From: AWTP1-13 sp963797005
GTDB taxonomy: Bacteria > Pseudomonadota > Alphaproteobacteria > Rhizobiales > Hyphomicrobiaceae
Assembly (NCBI GenBank): GCA_963797005.1
Contig: CAWCOF010000025.1
Location: forward strand, 1 to 64,000
Reading direction: 5' to 3'
Length of the DNA stretch: 64,000 bases
The notes under the pieces: generated by a model
Seen by the model: only the letters and a program-made list of their open reading frames with translations
Told to the model about the DNA's origin: nothing
The model's database searches: none
Position numbers and translations under genes: made by a program
Part shown: piece after piece, positions 16,729 to 26,046 of the stretch
Layout of the letters: each line of letters opens with the position of its first letter
Numbering within the stretch: the first letter of the stretch is position 1

Positions 16729-18061
16729 CTACTCCGCGGCGCGCAATGGGCCCGCTTCCGGGTGCACCGCCGCGGCCAGCTGCTTGGCATAGACCTCCTG
16801 CCACCCGCTCTTGTCGTCGCTGACGAAATAGCCGCTGCGGGCGCCGCGATAGACCTGCGCGTCCTCGGCGCCGGGCGGCAGCTCGCCCTTGTCGCGCAGG
16901 GCGCGCGCCGCCATCAGCAGACGCCGGCGCGTGCGCGTGATCATCTGGTCCGAAGGCGCCAGGTGCTCGAGCTCGTGGTCGACGATGCCCCCCATGCTCT
17001 CGGTGACGGCCTGGTCCTGCAGGTGGATGCCCTCGATGCCGGTGTAGATCTCGCCGCTCTTCTGCGCCGCGCGGTCGATGCCCCAGTCGTTGCCCTCGTT
17101 CGCCGCCATGCGCCAGCGGCCGAGCCAGTCGGTGGTGTTGGGCAGCAGCTTGTTGCCGCGGCCGGTGCCGCCGATCGGCCGGCCGTCCTTGAAGGCCGGC
17201 TGCGGCAGCGACATGGCCGACACCGCCTTCTTCCACCAGATGAAGACGTACATGGTGTGCTCGTCGTCGAGCGGCACCCAGCCGCGCGCATGCATGTGGC
17301 TGCCGAACTCGCCGTTGGGCGCCTGCGACCAGAACGGGAACAGGAAGTTGCCGACGCGGTAGTAGGTCTGACCGGGCCCCACTTCCCGATAGCCGCAGTA
17401 CTGCGTCCCCCACGGCGTCTCCGCCATATGGTACTCCGGCGCCCGGTTGATCACCGTGTTGCGCACCGGCTCGTCCTCCGACAGCTCGTCGATATCGACA
17501 TGGCCGGCGTGCAGGAAGCCGAAATGCGAGGTGTCGATCTCGCCTTCCAGCGCCTGCAGGAAGTTGCAGTCGCGCTGGATGAAGCTCACCTTGATCTCGC
17601 TTTCCGGCATGTCGAGGATCTCGAAGCCCGGCATCGGCGGCACGCGCGCCTGGTTGCCCATGTAGACCCACACCACGCCGGCGCGCTCCACCACCTTGTA
17701 GGCGCGCGCCTTCATCTTCTGCTTGAAGCCGGGCGGCGGCAGGCTCGGCATGTCGAGGCAGTTGCCGGCGACATCGAACTTCCAGCCGTGATAGACGCAG
17801 CGGAGGCCGCCTTCCTCGTTGCGGCCCGAGGAACAGCGAGGCGCAGCGATGCGGGCAGCGGTGGTCCATCACGCCGACGCGGCCCTCGCTATCGCGGAAC
17901 GCGATCAGCTTCTCGCCGAGCAGCTTGAGCCGCATCGGCGGCCCGTCGCGCTCCAGCTCCGAGGACATCGCCGCCGGGATCCAGTAGCAGCGCATCAGCT
18001 CGCCCATCGGCGTGCCCGGCCCGACGCGGGTCAGTTCCATGCCTTCCTTCGCCGTCGTCAT
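16729..18061 (-). CDS. Rieske [2Fe-2S] ring-hydroxylating oxygenase, alpha subunit type (one frameshift)
   Basis: The ATG at 18061 has GGGAGGAG just upstream. The N-terminal Rieske motif is DHRCPHRCASLFLG followed, after a frame change at the CCC run 17825-17827, by LRCVYHGWKFD, giving the C-x-H...C-x2-H cluster ligands. The catalytic domain has DTSHFGFLHAGHVD (His ligands of mononuclear iron). Total about 440 residues, normal for phthalate or phenoxybenzoate-type dioxygenases. It oxidises an aromatic or aliphatic substrate using electrons from a separate reductase, which is not encoded nearby. Its ATG overlaps the stop of the duplicated higA gene (ATGA), an odd coupling. One base removed from the CCC run restores the frame. 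Confidence 0.88.
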
Positions 18062-18563
18062 GAGGCTCCTCCCTGGTCGGCGGCCAACACCCGTACGCGC
18101 GGTTCCGCTTTTCGCCAATCGCCGGCGCGGGCGCGGCGCAAATCGTAGTCGGACTGCAGATTGAGCCACAGCTGCGGCGTGGTCCCGAAATCTGGCAAGC
18201 CGGAGGGTGGTCGCCGCTGTTATCGACACCGCTCATGCACGATGTCGTTGATGCGTGCCGGTTAACATGATGTCGCGCCAGACGGTTCTGGCTCAGGCCA
18301 TGCGGCCGCATAAACGTGCTCGAGCAGGATTTCGACTGCAGATTGAGCCACAGCTCCGGCGTGGTTCCGAAATACTTGGCAAGCCTGAGCGCGATCGCCG
18401 CCGTTATCGACGACCGCCCATGCACCATGTCGTTGATGCGTGCCGGATTGACATCGATGTCGCGCGCCAGACGGTTCTGGCTCAGGCCATGCGGCCGCAT
18501 GAACTCCTCGAGCAGGATTTCGCCGGGCGGGATGGGTTCGAGCCGCCTTGCCGTCTTGGTCAT
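18058..18563 (-). pseudogene. higA: HigA-type antitoxin with internal tandem duplication
   Basis: The ATG at 18563 begins RRLEPIPPGEILLEEFMRPH, followed by GLSQNRLARDI and the XRE helix-turn-helix, then FGTTPELWLNLQS, the hallmark of HigA/VapI antitoxins. A second, degraded copy of FMRPHGLSQNRLAR follows and ends with FGTTPQLWLNLQSDYDLRRA and the expected C-terminus, with stop TGA at 18058-18060. The inner copy carries frame changes. The DNA of the two copies is 18152-18333 and 18334-18521. A normal HigA would be about 100 residues, so unequal exchange appears to have doubled the centre of the gene. The partner higB is upstream. Confidence 0.8.
18152..18521. repeat. tandem direct repeat inside higA (about 182 and 188 bp)
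   Basis: Each unit starts GACTGCAGATTGAGCCACAG and ends CGAGCAGGATTTC. The unit at 18334-18521 keeps the coding frame. The unit at 18152-18333 differs by many substitutions and small gaps, for example ACTTGGCAAGCC against TCTGGCAAGCC. The divergence shows that the duplication is not recent and is not a simple assembly echo. Confidence 0.85.
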
Positions 18564-18575
18564 CTGATGCCTCGG

Positions 18576-18879
18576 TCAATGATAGTCAACGATTGCGACA
18601 TCTTCGGCTCCGCTATCGCGCCAGACAAAGCAAATGCGCCATTGATCATTGATGCGGATCGAATGCTGCCCTTTGCGATCGCCCTTCAGCGCCTCCAACC
18701 GGTTCCCGGGTGGCGATTGCAAGTCCGAAAGAGCGCCAGCGTTATGCACAGCAACTTGCCCTCTGCCGTAATGGCGGAAGCAACTTGCGCCGTGCCTGGC
18801 GCTCAATGGCACGGAACCGAGGTACATCCTCGTCCCTAAAAAGGCGCGCCGTAGCCGCGTCCTTGAAGGAACGGATCAT
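18576..18879 (-). pseudogene. higB: HigB/RelE-type toxin with 29-bp insertion
   Basis: The minus strand from the ATG at 18879 reads MIRSFKDAATARLFRDEDVP, then FRAIERQARRKLL, the start of HigB-type mRNA interferases. After a frame change it continues PPGNRLEALKGDRKGQHSIR and INDQWRICFVW, the conserved core and C-terminus, and stops at 18576. Between the parts, AGCAACTTGC occurs twice 29 bases apart (18750 and 18779), as if a short slip duplication broke the frame. The stop is 12 bases before the higA ATG, the normal toxin-first order of higBA modules. Confidence 0.8.
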
Positions 18880-18927
18880 TTTCCGTTGCTATTCTGGAAA
18901 CCAGAATGACGCAAGTGGCGGCATCGA

Positions 18928-20229
18928 TCAATATCTGTTCGCAATCGGCAGCTCCTCCGCCGGGAACAGCGTGATGACCCGGCAGCCCTTGTCGGTCACC
19001 ACCACCTCCTCCTCGATGCGCGCCGCCGAGAAGCCGTCCTTGGCCGGGCAATACGTTTCCAAGGCGAACACCATGCCCTCCTTGATCTCGGTCGGATGGT
19101 CGGTCGACACCACGCGCGAGATGATCGGCCGCTCGTGGATGGCGCAGCCGATGCCGTGGCCGAACTGCAGCCCGAACGCCGACATCTCGTCGGGGAAGCC
19201 GAACTCCTCGGCCTTGGGCCACACGGCGCACACCTTGTCGGTCGACACGCCCGGCTTGATCAGCGCGATCGCGTTGTCGAGCCACTCGCGCGCCTTCTTA
19301 TACGCGTCGTGCTGCACCGGCGTGGCGCGGCCGACGTTGAAGGTGCGGTAGTAGCAGGTGCGATACCCCATGAAGCTCTGCAGGATGTCGAAGAAGGCCT
19401 GGTCGCCGGGGCGCAGCATGCGGTCGGTGAAGTTGTGCGGATGCGGGTTGCAGCGCTCGCCCGAGATGGCGTTGATCGCCTCCACGTCGTCGGAGCCGTG
19501 CCGGTAGAGGAACTCGTTGACCATGGCCACGATGTCGTTCTCGCGCACGCCGGGTTTGAGCTCCTCGTTGACCAGGTGATAGGCGCCGTCGACCATGGCC
19601 GCGGCGCGGTTGAGCAGCGCGATCTCGTCGGCCGACTTGATCTCGCGCGCCTCCAGCATGGTCTGCTGGCCGTCCGCGATCTTCAGCCCCGCCTTCTCCA
19701 GCTCGAACAGCATCGGCGGCTCGATGATGTCGACGCCGACCGGCATCTTGCCGACGCCCGCGTCCCTGATCAGCGCGGCGATCTCCTTGGCGTGCCGCTC
19801 CATCAGGCCGAAGGCGGGGCTCACCGTGCCGCGCAGGCCGAGCAGCCCCGCCTTGCAGTTCTCCGGCTTGAGCCAGGGCGCATAGAGCTTGTGGTGCACG
19901 GCGGCCGAGCCGAAGTCCCACAGGATCGGATCGGCGCTGCCCCGCGTCAGCAGCGCCCAGCGGCAGATCTTGTCGCGCTCCCACTCGCCGATCTTGGTCG
20001 ACGTCATGTAGCGGATGTTGTTGACGTCCATCACCAGCAGCGCGCCGAGCTCGGACTTGTCCAGCGCCTGGCGCACGCGGGCCAGCCGATAGCGGTGCAG
20101 CCGGCGATAGTCGACGCGCTCCTCGAAGTCGACGCCCATGGTGCCCAGCGCCGGCAGCGCCCGGTCCCAGCGGTAGCGCGGGTCGATGTCCTCGGCGCGG
20201 ATGGGGGTGGGTTCCACGGGCTTCTGCAT
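18928..20229 (-). CDS. M24-family metallopeptidase-like protein (Xaa-Pro aminopeptidase/creatinase fold)
   Basis: 433 residues from the ATG at 20229, with GGGAGG upstream. The N-terminal creatinase-type domain (ALLVMDVNNIRYMTSTKIGE) is followed by the pita-bread catalytic domain (LKPGVRENDIVAMVNE, FGLQFGHGIGCAIHERP, EGMVFALETYCPAKDG, ARIEEEVVVTDKG). The GHGIG histidine and late glutamates are present. The two first metal aspartates of classical members are replaced by a DQAFFDILQSFMGYR-like region, which keeps one Asp. DMSP lyase DddP belongs to this M24 subgroup, so a lyase role is possible. The flanking Rieske, TPP and GMC genes suggest catabolism and not protein turnover. Confidence 0.85.
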   Translation of the reverse strand: MQKPVEPTPIRAEDIDPRYRWDRALPALGTMGVDFEERVDYRRLHRYRLARVRQALDKSELGALLVMDVNNIRYMTSTKIGEWERDKICRWALLTRGSADPILWDFGSAAVHHKLYAPWLKPENCKAGLLGLRGTVSPAFGLMERHAKEIAALIRDAGVGKMPVGVDIIEPPMLFELEKAGLKIADGQQTMLEAREIKSADEIALLNRAAAMVDGAYHLVNEELKPGVRENDIVAMVNEFLYRHGSDDVEAINAISGERCNPHPHNFTDRMLRPGDQAFFDILQSFMGYRTCYYRTFNVGRATPVQHDAYKKAREWLDNAIALIKPGVSTDKVCAVWPKAEEFGFPDEMSAFGLQFGHGIGCAIHERPIISRVVSTDHPTEIKEGMVFALETYCPAKDGFSAARIEEEVVVTDKGCRVITLFPAEELPIANRY

Positions 20230-20295
20230 TGTCGGCCTCCCTGGGCTCGGCAGGTGTTTCGCCAGTTTCCTGCCGCGCGCGCCCACTTGCAAGCG

Positions 20296-20324
20296 AGGGG
20301 TCAGACCCTGCGGGTCTGACCCCT
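20296..20324. terminator. 13-bp perfect hairpin
   Basis: AGGGGTCAGACCC at 20296-20308, loop TGC, then GGGTCTGACCCCT at 20312-20324, followed by TCC. It lies about 70 bases upstream of the M24 start. It could terminate transcription from the right, but there is no T run. The same core also occurs widely as a dispersed palindrome in proteobacteria. Confidence 0.4.
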
Positions 20325-20687
20325 TCCGCCAACACCTGTTCCCCCGCAGCGGCTTTCCGCTCGAGGCTTTGCTCTGCAAGGGGCTGCGGGGCGATGGGCA
20401 CCGCGACCTTTTAGTTTTTTTGAGCGGTGCCATTCACCGCCCCGCGCAGGATTTATGGCCCGGGCGCCGCCTTTAATCTTGTCGCGAACCTGGGACTTTC
20501 ACCCGGCGACGGCGCTGTACCCCGTGGCCTCGGCCCGCGTAAGCCTCGACCCGGCACTGCACTCCGCCCTGCCGCCGATGGCGCCTCATGAGCGCGACCC
20601 CTTTGTGGAGCGAAGTGCCGCCACATATACACGCACCTGCATCCCCGAGGATAAGTCCGCGCAAATACTCCGATCACGGTTAATTGC

Positions 20688-20800
20688 TGTCATCCCGGAA
20701 TTCGCAAAGCGAATATCCGGGACCCAGAGCCAAAAGCCCGCGCGTCATTCTTTGCCCCTGGCTCCCGGCTCGCGCGCTGACGCGCTTGGCCGGGATGACA
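20688..20800. repeat. REP-like intergenic palindromic element
   Basis: Bounded by TGTCATCCCGG at 20688-20698 and its complement CCGGGATGACA at 20790-20800. Inside are ATATCCGGGACCCAGAGCC and GGCTCCCGGCTCGCGCGC-type segments. Alphaproteobacterial genomes carry many such GTCATCCCGG elements between genes. No second copy is seen in this window. Confidence 0.7.
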
Positions 20801-20846
20801 ACCACCACCCTCCGCCTCGCTCTGCCCGCACTCACCGGCAGCGGCA

Positions 20847-22475
20847 TCAGAACTTGGAGACCTCGACTTCCTTCGTCGTGATGAACTCGATCAGGGCGGG
20901 CTGGCCCTTCTGGGTGGCGGCCATGCCGCGCTTGATGGCCGGCACGATATCGGCAGGCTTCTCGACCCGCTCGCCGTGGGCGCCGAGCGCGCGCGCGAAC
21001 GCCGCATAGTCGCCCGAGATATCGGTCGAGCGGTACTTCTCGGTCGACACCGGCATCACCTTGAGCTCGATCGCCATCGAGAAATTGTTGAACAGGATCG
21101 ACAGGATCGGGATCTTCTCGCGCACGGCGGTCTCCAGGTCCATGCCCGTGAAGCCGATGGCGGCGTCACCCCACACGTTGATGCAGAGCTTGTCGGGCTT
21201 GGCGAGCTTGGCACCCATGGCGTAGCCGAGCCCGGAGCCCAGCTGCGTAGTCTTGCCCCAGCCGATGTAGCTCAAGGGCGTGGTCGAGCGCCAGAACGGG
21301 GAGAGCTGATCACGCGGGCTGCCCGCATCGTGGGTGATGATGGTGTTGGCGACGTCGACCGTCTTCTGCAGGTCCCAGATCACGCGGTAGGGCGACAGCG
21401 GCGCGCCGTCGTAGGTGAGCTTGGGCATCCACTTGCCGAGCCAGGCGTCGTTGATCTCCTTGATCTCCGCTGCGACCTTGGCCGGGTCCCTCGCCTCCTT
21501 GGCACCCTGGCGCCGCACCTCCTCGATGACGGCGGCGAGCACCAGCTTGGCGTCGCCCAGCACCGCCAGCGCGCAGGCTACGTCGCGGTTGACGTCGGCG
21601 GGATCGAGCGTGGCGTGGATGATCGTCTTGCCCGCCGGCATCTTCACGCCGAAGTTGGTCTCCCCGAAGCTGCAGCCGATGCCGAAGATCAGGTCGGCCT
21701 CGCGCAGGAAGTGGTTGACGGGCCCCGTGGTCGCCAGGCCGCCGGAACCCAGCGCAAGCGGATGCGTCTCGGGGAACGCGCTCTTGCCCTGCAGGCTCGT
21801 GCAAACGGGAATAGCCAACAGCTCCGAGAGCTGGGCAACTTCGGCCCACGCTTCCGCCCAGTGCACGCCCTGCCCGACATAGAGCACCGGCCGCTTGGCC
21901 TTGAGCAGCATGGCGGCGGCCGCGCGCACGGCGTCGGGATCGGGCCCCCAGCGCAAGGTGGCCGCCGGCACATGATCGATTGCGTCGATCTCCTCGTTCC
22001 ACACGTCGACCGGCACCTCCACCAGCACCGGCCCGCCGCGTCCCGACCTGAGCTGCGTGAACGCACGGCGGAAGATGGCCGGTATCTGCTTGGCCGACGT
22101 CACCGGCTCCGCCGACTTCACCACGTCCGCCATGCTGACGCTGGCGTTATAGCGGCGCCCCGACCAGGCCGCCTGGCGCGCATAGCCCATCGGCAGCACC
22201 AGGATCGGCACGGACTCGCTATAGGCTTGCGCCACGCCGCCGTAGGCGTTCTCCGTGCCTGGCCCGTGCTGCATGGCGAACACGCCGAGCTTGCGGCCGC
22301 TGGTGACGCGCGAGATGGCTTCCGCCATGTGCAGCCCAATGCGCTCCTGGCGGACGATGACGGGACGGATGTCGGCTGCCGCCGCGCGCTCCAGGATGTG
22401 GTTGACCGGATAGCCGATCACCCACTCCACACCCTCTCGCTTCAGGATCTGCGAAATCGCATCGGCGGTCTTCAT
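20847..22475 (-). CDS. thiamine pyrophosphate-dependent enzyme (acetolactate synthase/benzoylformate decarboxylase-like)
   Basis: 542 residues from the ATG at 22475 (GGAGGAGCG upstream on the minus strand). The N-terminal pyrimidine-binding domain (ADAISQILKREGVEWVIGYP, RQERIGLHMAEAISR with the conserved Glu) is followed by the central domain (ARRPVLYVG-like KRPVLYVGQGVHW). The C-terminal PP domain has the cofactor motif GDAAIGFTGMDLETA ending in FNN. The third residue of the usual GDG motif is Ala. It decarboxylates or ligates a 2-keto acid. The substrate cannot be read from sequence. Co-directional Rieske, M24 and GMC genes suggest one catabolic group. Confidence 0.85.
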   Translation of the reverse strand: MKTADAISQILKREGVEWVIGYPVNHILERAAAADIRPVIVRQERIGLHMAEAISRVTSGRKLGVFAMQHGPGTENAYGGVAQAYSESVPILVLPMGYARQAAWSGRRYNASVSMADVVKSAEPVTSAKQIPAIFRRAFTQLRSGRGGPVLVEVPVDVWNEEIDAIDHVPAATLRWGPDPDAVRAAAAMLLKAKRPVLYVGQGVHWAEAWAEVAQLSELLAIPVCTSLQGKSAFPETHPLALGSGGLATTGPVNHFLREADLIFGIGCSFGETNFGVKMPAGKTIIHATLDPADVNRDVACALAVLGDAKLVLAAVIEEVRRQGAKEARDPAKVAAEIKEINDAWLGKWMPKLTYDGAPLSPYRVIWDLQKTVDVANTIITHDAGSPRDQLSPFWRSTTPLSYIGWGKTTQLGSGLGYAMGAKLAKPDKLCINVWGDAAIGFTGMDLETAVREKIPILSILFNNFSMAIELKVMPVSTEKYRSTDISGDYAAFARALGAHGERVEKPADIVPAIKRGMAATQKGQPALIEFITTKEVEVSKF

Positions 22476-22559
22476 GGGCGTCGCTCCTCCACACCAGGCT
22501 TGGGGCAAGCTTAGGCCTGTCCCTGGCCTCCGCGCCAGCCCGTCGTGCCCTGGCGACGC

Positions 22560-24155
22560 TTACGCCGCTGCGCGGATCAGGTCGGCGGCCTTCTCGCCCA
22601 CCATGATGCAGGGTGCGTTGGTGTTGCCGGACGGCATGGTGGGGAAGATCGAGGCATCGGCCACCCTGAGCCCCTCCAGGCCGTGCACCTTGAGCTTCTC
22701 ATCGACCACGGTCTTGGGGCCCTGGGGGCCCATGCGGCACGTGCCGATCGGGTGGTAGGCGGTGTGGGCGTTGCCGCGGATGAACTTCAAGATCTCATCG
22801 TCGCTCGCCACGCCCTTGCCCGGCGAATATTCCTCGCCGCGCACCGGGTCCATGGGGCTCGCCTCGACGATGCGGCGCATCATGCGAAAACCGTCGACCA
22901 TGGCGCGCTGGTCGATGGGGTCGGCGAGGAAATTGAACCGGATCGCCGGGTGGTCGTCGGGGTTGGGCGAACGGATGTGGATGGAGCCGAGGCTCTCGGG
23001 CCGCAGCTGGTAGCAGGACATTGCCATCGACGGGAATTCCTGCAGCTTGCGGGTCTTCGGGTCCTTGATGGCGTAGGGCACGATGTGCATCTGGACGTCG
23101 GGCGAGGCGAGATCCGGCCTTGTCTTCAGGAACGCCAGCATCGGCGCCGAAGGCAGGCTGAAGAAGCCGCCGCCGGTCGTGATGTATTTGAGCGCCTGCC
23201 CGACCGCGCCGAGCCCACGCGCCATGTGGTTGTAGGACAGGTGCTTGTCCTTCACGCGCCAGGCGATGCGCGCGTTGATATGGTCGCGGAAGTTCTCGCC
23301 CACGGCGGGCAGCGCATGGTGGACGGCGAGCCCATGCTTCTTGAGGACCTCGGGCGCGCCGATGCCGGACAGCTCCAGAAGCTGCGGCGTGGCCACCGCC
23401 CCCGCACACAAGATCACCTCGCGGCCCGCGCGCGCCTCCATCTCGCGACCCCAGCGCTCGTAGACGACGCCGGTGCAGCGCTTGCCGTCGAAGGTGAGGC
23501 GGCGCGTCGGCGCCTCGGTGACGATGGTGAGGTTGCTCCTCTGCATGGCGGGCTCGAGGTAGCAGTGGGCCACGCTCATGCGGCGGCCGCGGCGGATGCT
23601 CGCCTGCGTCTTGACGACGCCTTCCTGGTCCTCGCTGTTGTAGTCCGGGTTGATCTTGAAGCCGGCGGCCACCGCGGCCTTGAACAGCGCGTCGTAGAGC
23701 GGGTTCTGGTCGGGCACCTCGGACACGCCGAGCGGACCCTCCGTGCCGCGCCCGTTCTTGCCGCCCTTCTCGTAGCTCTCGATGCGGGTGAACAGCGGCG
23801 CCACGTCCTGCCAGCTCCAGCCGCGCGCGCCCATCTGCGCCCAGGTGTCGTAGTCGAGCGTCTGTCCGCGCACCCAGACGAGGCCGTTGATGGCGCTGGA
23901 GCCGCCGAGCATCTTGCCGCGCGGCACGGGGATGGCGCGGTTGGCGGTGTTCTCCTCGGGGTCCGAGGCGTAGCGCCAGTTGGCGGCAGGGTTGTCGATC
24001 AGGAGGCCGAAGCTGATGGGGAAGCGCGAATAGGGGTGGCGCGCGCGCCCAGCTTCCACGAGCAGCACCTGGTTGCGCGGGTTCTCTGACAAGCGCGCGG
24101 CCAACACCGCTCCCGCCGAGCCCGCACCGACAACGATGTAGTCGTACGTATCCAT
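22560..24155 (-). CDS. GMC-family FAD oxidoreductase (choline dehydrogenase-like)
   Basis: 531 residues from the ATG at 24155. A longer frame to 24218 only adds codons from a dispersed repeat. The FAD-binding motif YDYIVVGAGSAGAVLAARL is at the start. GMC signature 1 (PRGKMLGGSSAINGLVWVRG) and signature 2 (GAVATPQLLELSGIG) follow. The C-terminal YHPIGTCRMG and NTNAPCIMVGEKAADLI carry the active-site His and Asn. Such enzymes oxidise primary alcohols to aldehydes. True choline dehydrogenases normally sit with betB and betI, which are absent here, so another alcohol is likely. Confidence 0.9.
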   Translation of the reverse strand: MDTYDYIVVGAGSAGAVLAARLSENPRNQVLLVEAGRARHPYSRFPISFGLLIDNPAANWRYASDPEENTANRAIPVPRGKMLGGSSAINGLVWVRGQTLDYDTWAQMGARGWSWQDVAPLFTRIESYEKGGKNGRGTEGPLGVSEVPDQNPLYDALFKAAVAAGFKINPDYNSEDQEGVVKTQASIRRGRRMSVAHCYLEPAMQRSNLTIVTEAPTRRLTFDGKRCTGVVYERWGREMEARAGREVILCAGAVATPQLLELSGIGAPEVLKKHGLAVHHALPAVGENFRDHINARIAWRVKDKHLSYNHMARGLGAVGQALKYITTGGGFFSLPSAPMLAFLKTRPDLASPDVQMHIVPYAIKDPKTRKLQEFPSMAMSCYQLRPESLGSIHIRSPNPDDHPAIRFNFLADPIDQRAMVDGFRMMRRIVEASPMDPVRGEEYSPGKGVASDDEILKFIRGNAHTAYHPIGTCRMGPQGPKTVVDEKLKVHGLEGLRVADASIFPTMPSGNTNAPCIMVGEKAADLIRAAA

Positions 24156-24176
24156 GACCGTCGCTTCCCCTCGACT

Positions 24177-24322
24177 AGAGCAAGATCGTTTCTGATCGAA
24201 GCGCTTTGCTTCGATCATGGAACGTGAATCTTGCTCTCACATATTGAATAGAGCAGGATTCACGCTTCGGCCGAAACGTTGCCATCACGGCAAGGTGGTT
24301 CCATCCGAAGCGATCCTGCTCT
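24177..24322. repeat. dispersed dual-hairpin repeat, full copy
   Basis: Two adjacent palindromes. The first, 24177-24237, is bounded by AGAGCAAGAT and ATCTTGCTCT with inner arms GATCGAAGC and GCTTCGATC. The second, 24250-24322, is bounded by AGAGCAGGAT and ATCCTGCTCT with inner arms CGCTTCGG and CCGAAGCG. It is closely similar to 44140-44281, and 16690-16722 holds a fragment. It lies directly upstream of the GMC start and extends that reading frame artificially (FDQKRSCS). Confidence 0.88.
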
Positions 24323-24489
24323 AACCCCAAGATGATCACCGGCGTCCGGCATCGCCCGCAGGCTCTTCCGTCACCGAGGCAGTGCTACAGCACGCGAAAT
24401 CGGGGTGCAATCGCGCCACTGGGGCAGCACCCGCATCGGGTGCGGCGCCAAACGGGTGCGGAGGGTCGCCTCGCGGGGCGGGAGGGGCG

Positions 24490-26046
24490 TCAGCGCAGGG
24501 CGCCGTCGCGCGCTGTCGTCTGCATGGCGGCGGCACGCGGCGGGGCGGCGGCAACGCTCGGCCGCCGCAGCGGCTGCGCAACGGCGAGACGGTCGCCCAC
24601 CCCGTGCCATGCCTGGCGGATGGCGGCCGTGTCGGCGCGGTCCTTCGACCAGAGCGTGCGCAGCGTGCCCCAGATGATCTGCAGGTCGAGGCGCAGCGAT
24701 GCGTTTCTGACATACCAGACGTCCAGTGCCGCCTTGTCGGCGGCCGACAGGTCCCGGCCACCCTTGATCTGGGCCCAGCCGGTCAAACCGGGCCGCACGG
24801 CGAGCCGCGCCGAGAACGCCGGGGACTGGTCCACGGGCAGAAGCGGCCGCGGGCCCACGAACGACATCTCTCCAATCAGGATGTTGTAGAGCTGCGGCAG
24901 CTCGTCGAGATGCGTCTGGCGCAGGAAATGGCCGACAGGCGACAGCCGCTCGGCATCGGCAAGGCGGCGGCCTTGCGCATCGTGCGCCCCCGCCATGGTG
25001 CGGAACTTGTAGAGCCGGAAGGGCCATCCGCGCGCGCCGGGCCGCTGCTGCCAGAAGATCGCCGGGTGGCCTGCATCGAGCATGACGATGAGGGTGACGA
25101 GGAGCGCAACCGGGGCGAGCAGCACGATGGCGACGGCCGCGGCCACGGTGTCGATCACGCGCTTCCACCGGAAGTAAGGGTGCAACGCCAGCCCTTCGAT
25201 CTCCGTTGCCAACAGCGCGGCGGCTGCCCGCTGGTCGCTATCCGACGCCCTGGGCGCTGCCTCCGCCGCGCGGGGCACATGGGCGAAGCCGACACGCTCG
25301 GCGAAGAAATCCAGGCGTATGCTCGACGTCTTCTCGATGTGCAGGAGGGCATCCTGCGCCGCCGGGGAGAGCTGCTCGAAGCTCTCCGTGATGACGATGC
25401 GATCGACGGATACGCCGTGCACCTCGAGATCGCTCAGCACCCGGTCCAGCTCTTCGGGCATGCCGAGAACCTGATAGCGGCGCAGCAGCAGGCCGCGGTC
25501 GCGCTCGGCCGGCCCGAGCAAGCCCGCCACCTTGATGCGATCGGCGGCGAAATCCTCCACCGAGCGCAAGAAGAGCTCCGTGACACTATTGAGGCCGACG
25601 ACGAGCACCGACTCCGGCATGTTGGAAAGCGACGGGGCAACACCTTGCCCGCGACCGCGCGCGGCATGTCCCAGTCGCGTCGCCACGCGCACGCCGATCA
25701 GCCCGCAGACCATCAGCAATCCCTGGATGATCGGCATGGCCCGGGCGACGTTCTCGAGCCGGTTGAGGACGAACCCCAGCGCCAGAGCGACCAGCACGGT
25801 CGCCGTCACGGCCGAGCCGACGACGAGATAGTCGCCGAGCGAGGAATACCGCCACGATGTCCGATTGAGCCCCGTGGCGAAAAGCACGGGCACGGCCGCC
25901 GCCATGGTCAGCAGCACATAAGGGCCGATCTGCACCAGCCGGTCCGGCGAGACTTCGAGGTTGTCTCGCAGGACCACGGCAAAGACCGTCGCCGCCGCGA
26001 TCACCAACAGATCGACGAGCAACAATGCAACGCGAGGCATACGCAC
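24490..26046 (-). CDS. polyprenyl-phosphate glycosyl-1-phosphate transferase (WcaJ/ExoY type)
   Basis: 518 residues. Four N-terminal membrane helices and a CoA-binding-like domain (SVLVVGLNSVTELFLRSVED) precede a further helix (TVAAAVAIVLLAPVALLVTL) and the bacterial sugar transferase domain. That domain has FWQQRPGARGWPFRLYKFRT, LRQTHLDELPQLYNILIGEM, SFVGPRPLLP and RPGLTGWAQI. It starts exopolysaccharide synthesis by moving a hexose-1-phosphate onto undecaprenyl phosphate at the inner membrane. It is the likely initiating enzyme for the polysaccharide whose late genes are at 13747-16692, about 8 kb away. The C-terminal 45 residues are Arg/Ala-rich and not conserved. Confidence 0.92.
   Translation of the reverse strand: MRMPRVALLLVDLLVIAAATVFAVVLRDNLEVSPDRLVQIGPYVLLTMAAAVPVLFATGLNRTSWRYSSLGDYLVVGSAVTATVLVALALGFVLNRLENVARAMPIIQGLLMVCGLIGVRVATRLGHAARGRGQGVAPSLSNMPESVLVVGLNSVTELFLRSVEDFAADRIKVAGLLGPAERDRGLLLRRYQVLGMPEELDRVLSDLEVHGVSVDRIVITESFEQLSPAAQDALLHIEKTSSIRLDFFAERVGFAHVPRAAEAAPRASDSDQRAAAALLATEIEGLALHPYFRWKRVIDTVAAAVAIVLLAPVALLVTLIVMLDAGHPAIFWQQRPGARGWPFRLYKFRTMAGAHDAQGRRLADAERLSPVGHFLRQTHLDELPQLYNILIGEMSFVGPRPLLPVDQSPAFSARLAVRPGLTGWAQIKGGRDLSAADKAALDVWYVRNASLRLDLQIIWGTLRTLWSKDRADTAAIRQAWHGVGDRLAVAQPLRRPSVAAAPPRAAAMQTTARDGALR

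Larger units (their letters stand above)
20230..20846. other. intergenic stretch with hairpin and dispersed repeat
   Basis: 617 bases between two minus-strand genes, with no convincing coding frame. It holds a hairpin at 20296-20324 and a repeat-like palindrome at 20688-20800. A promoter for the M24 gene should lie at the left end, but none is clear. Confidence 0.6.

Noticed and set aside
20230..20433. Upstream extension of the M24 peptidase
   Set aside because: A GGGAGG site precedes the ATG at 20229, and the extension is Arg/Lys-rich with no similarity to the family.
24156..24218. Upstream extension of the GMC gene beginning MIEAKRFDQK
   Set aside because: The same residues appear upstream of the unrelated DsbA-like gene and come from the dispersed repeat; the FAD fold starts right after the ATG at 24155.
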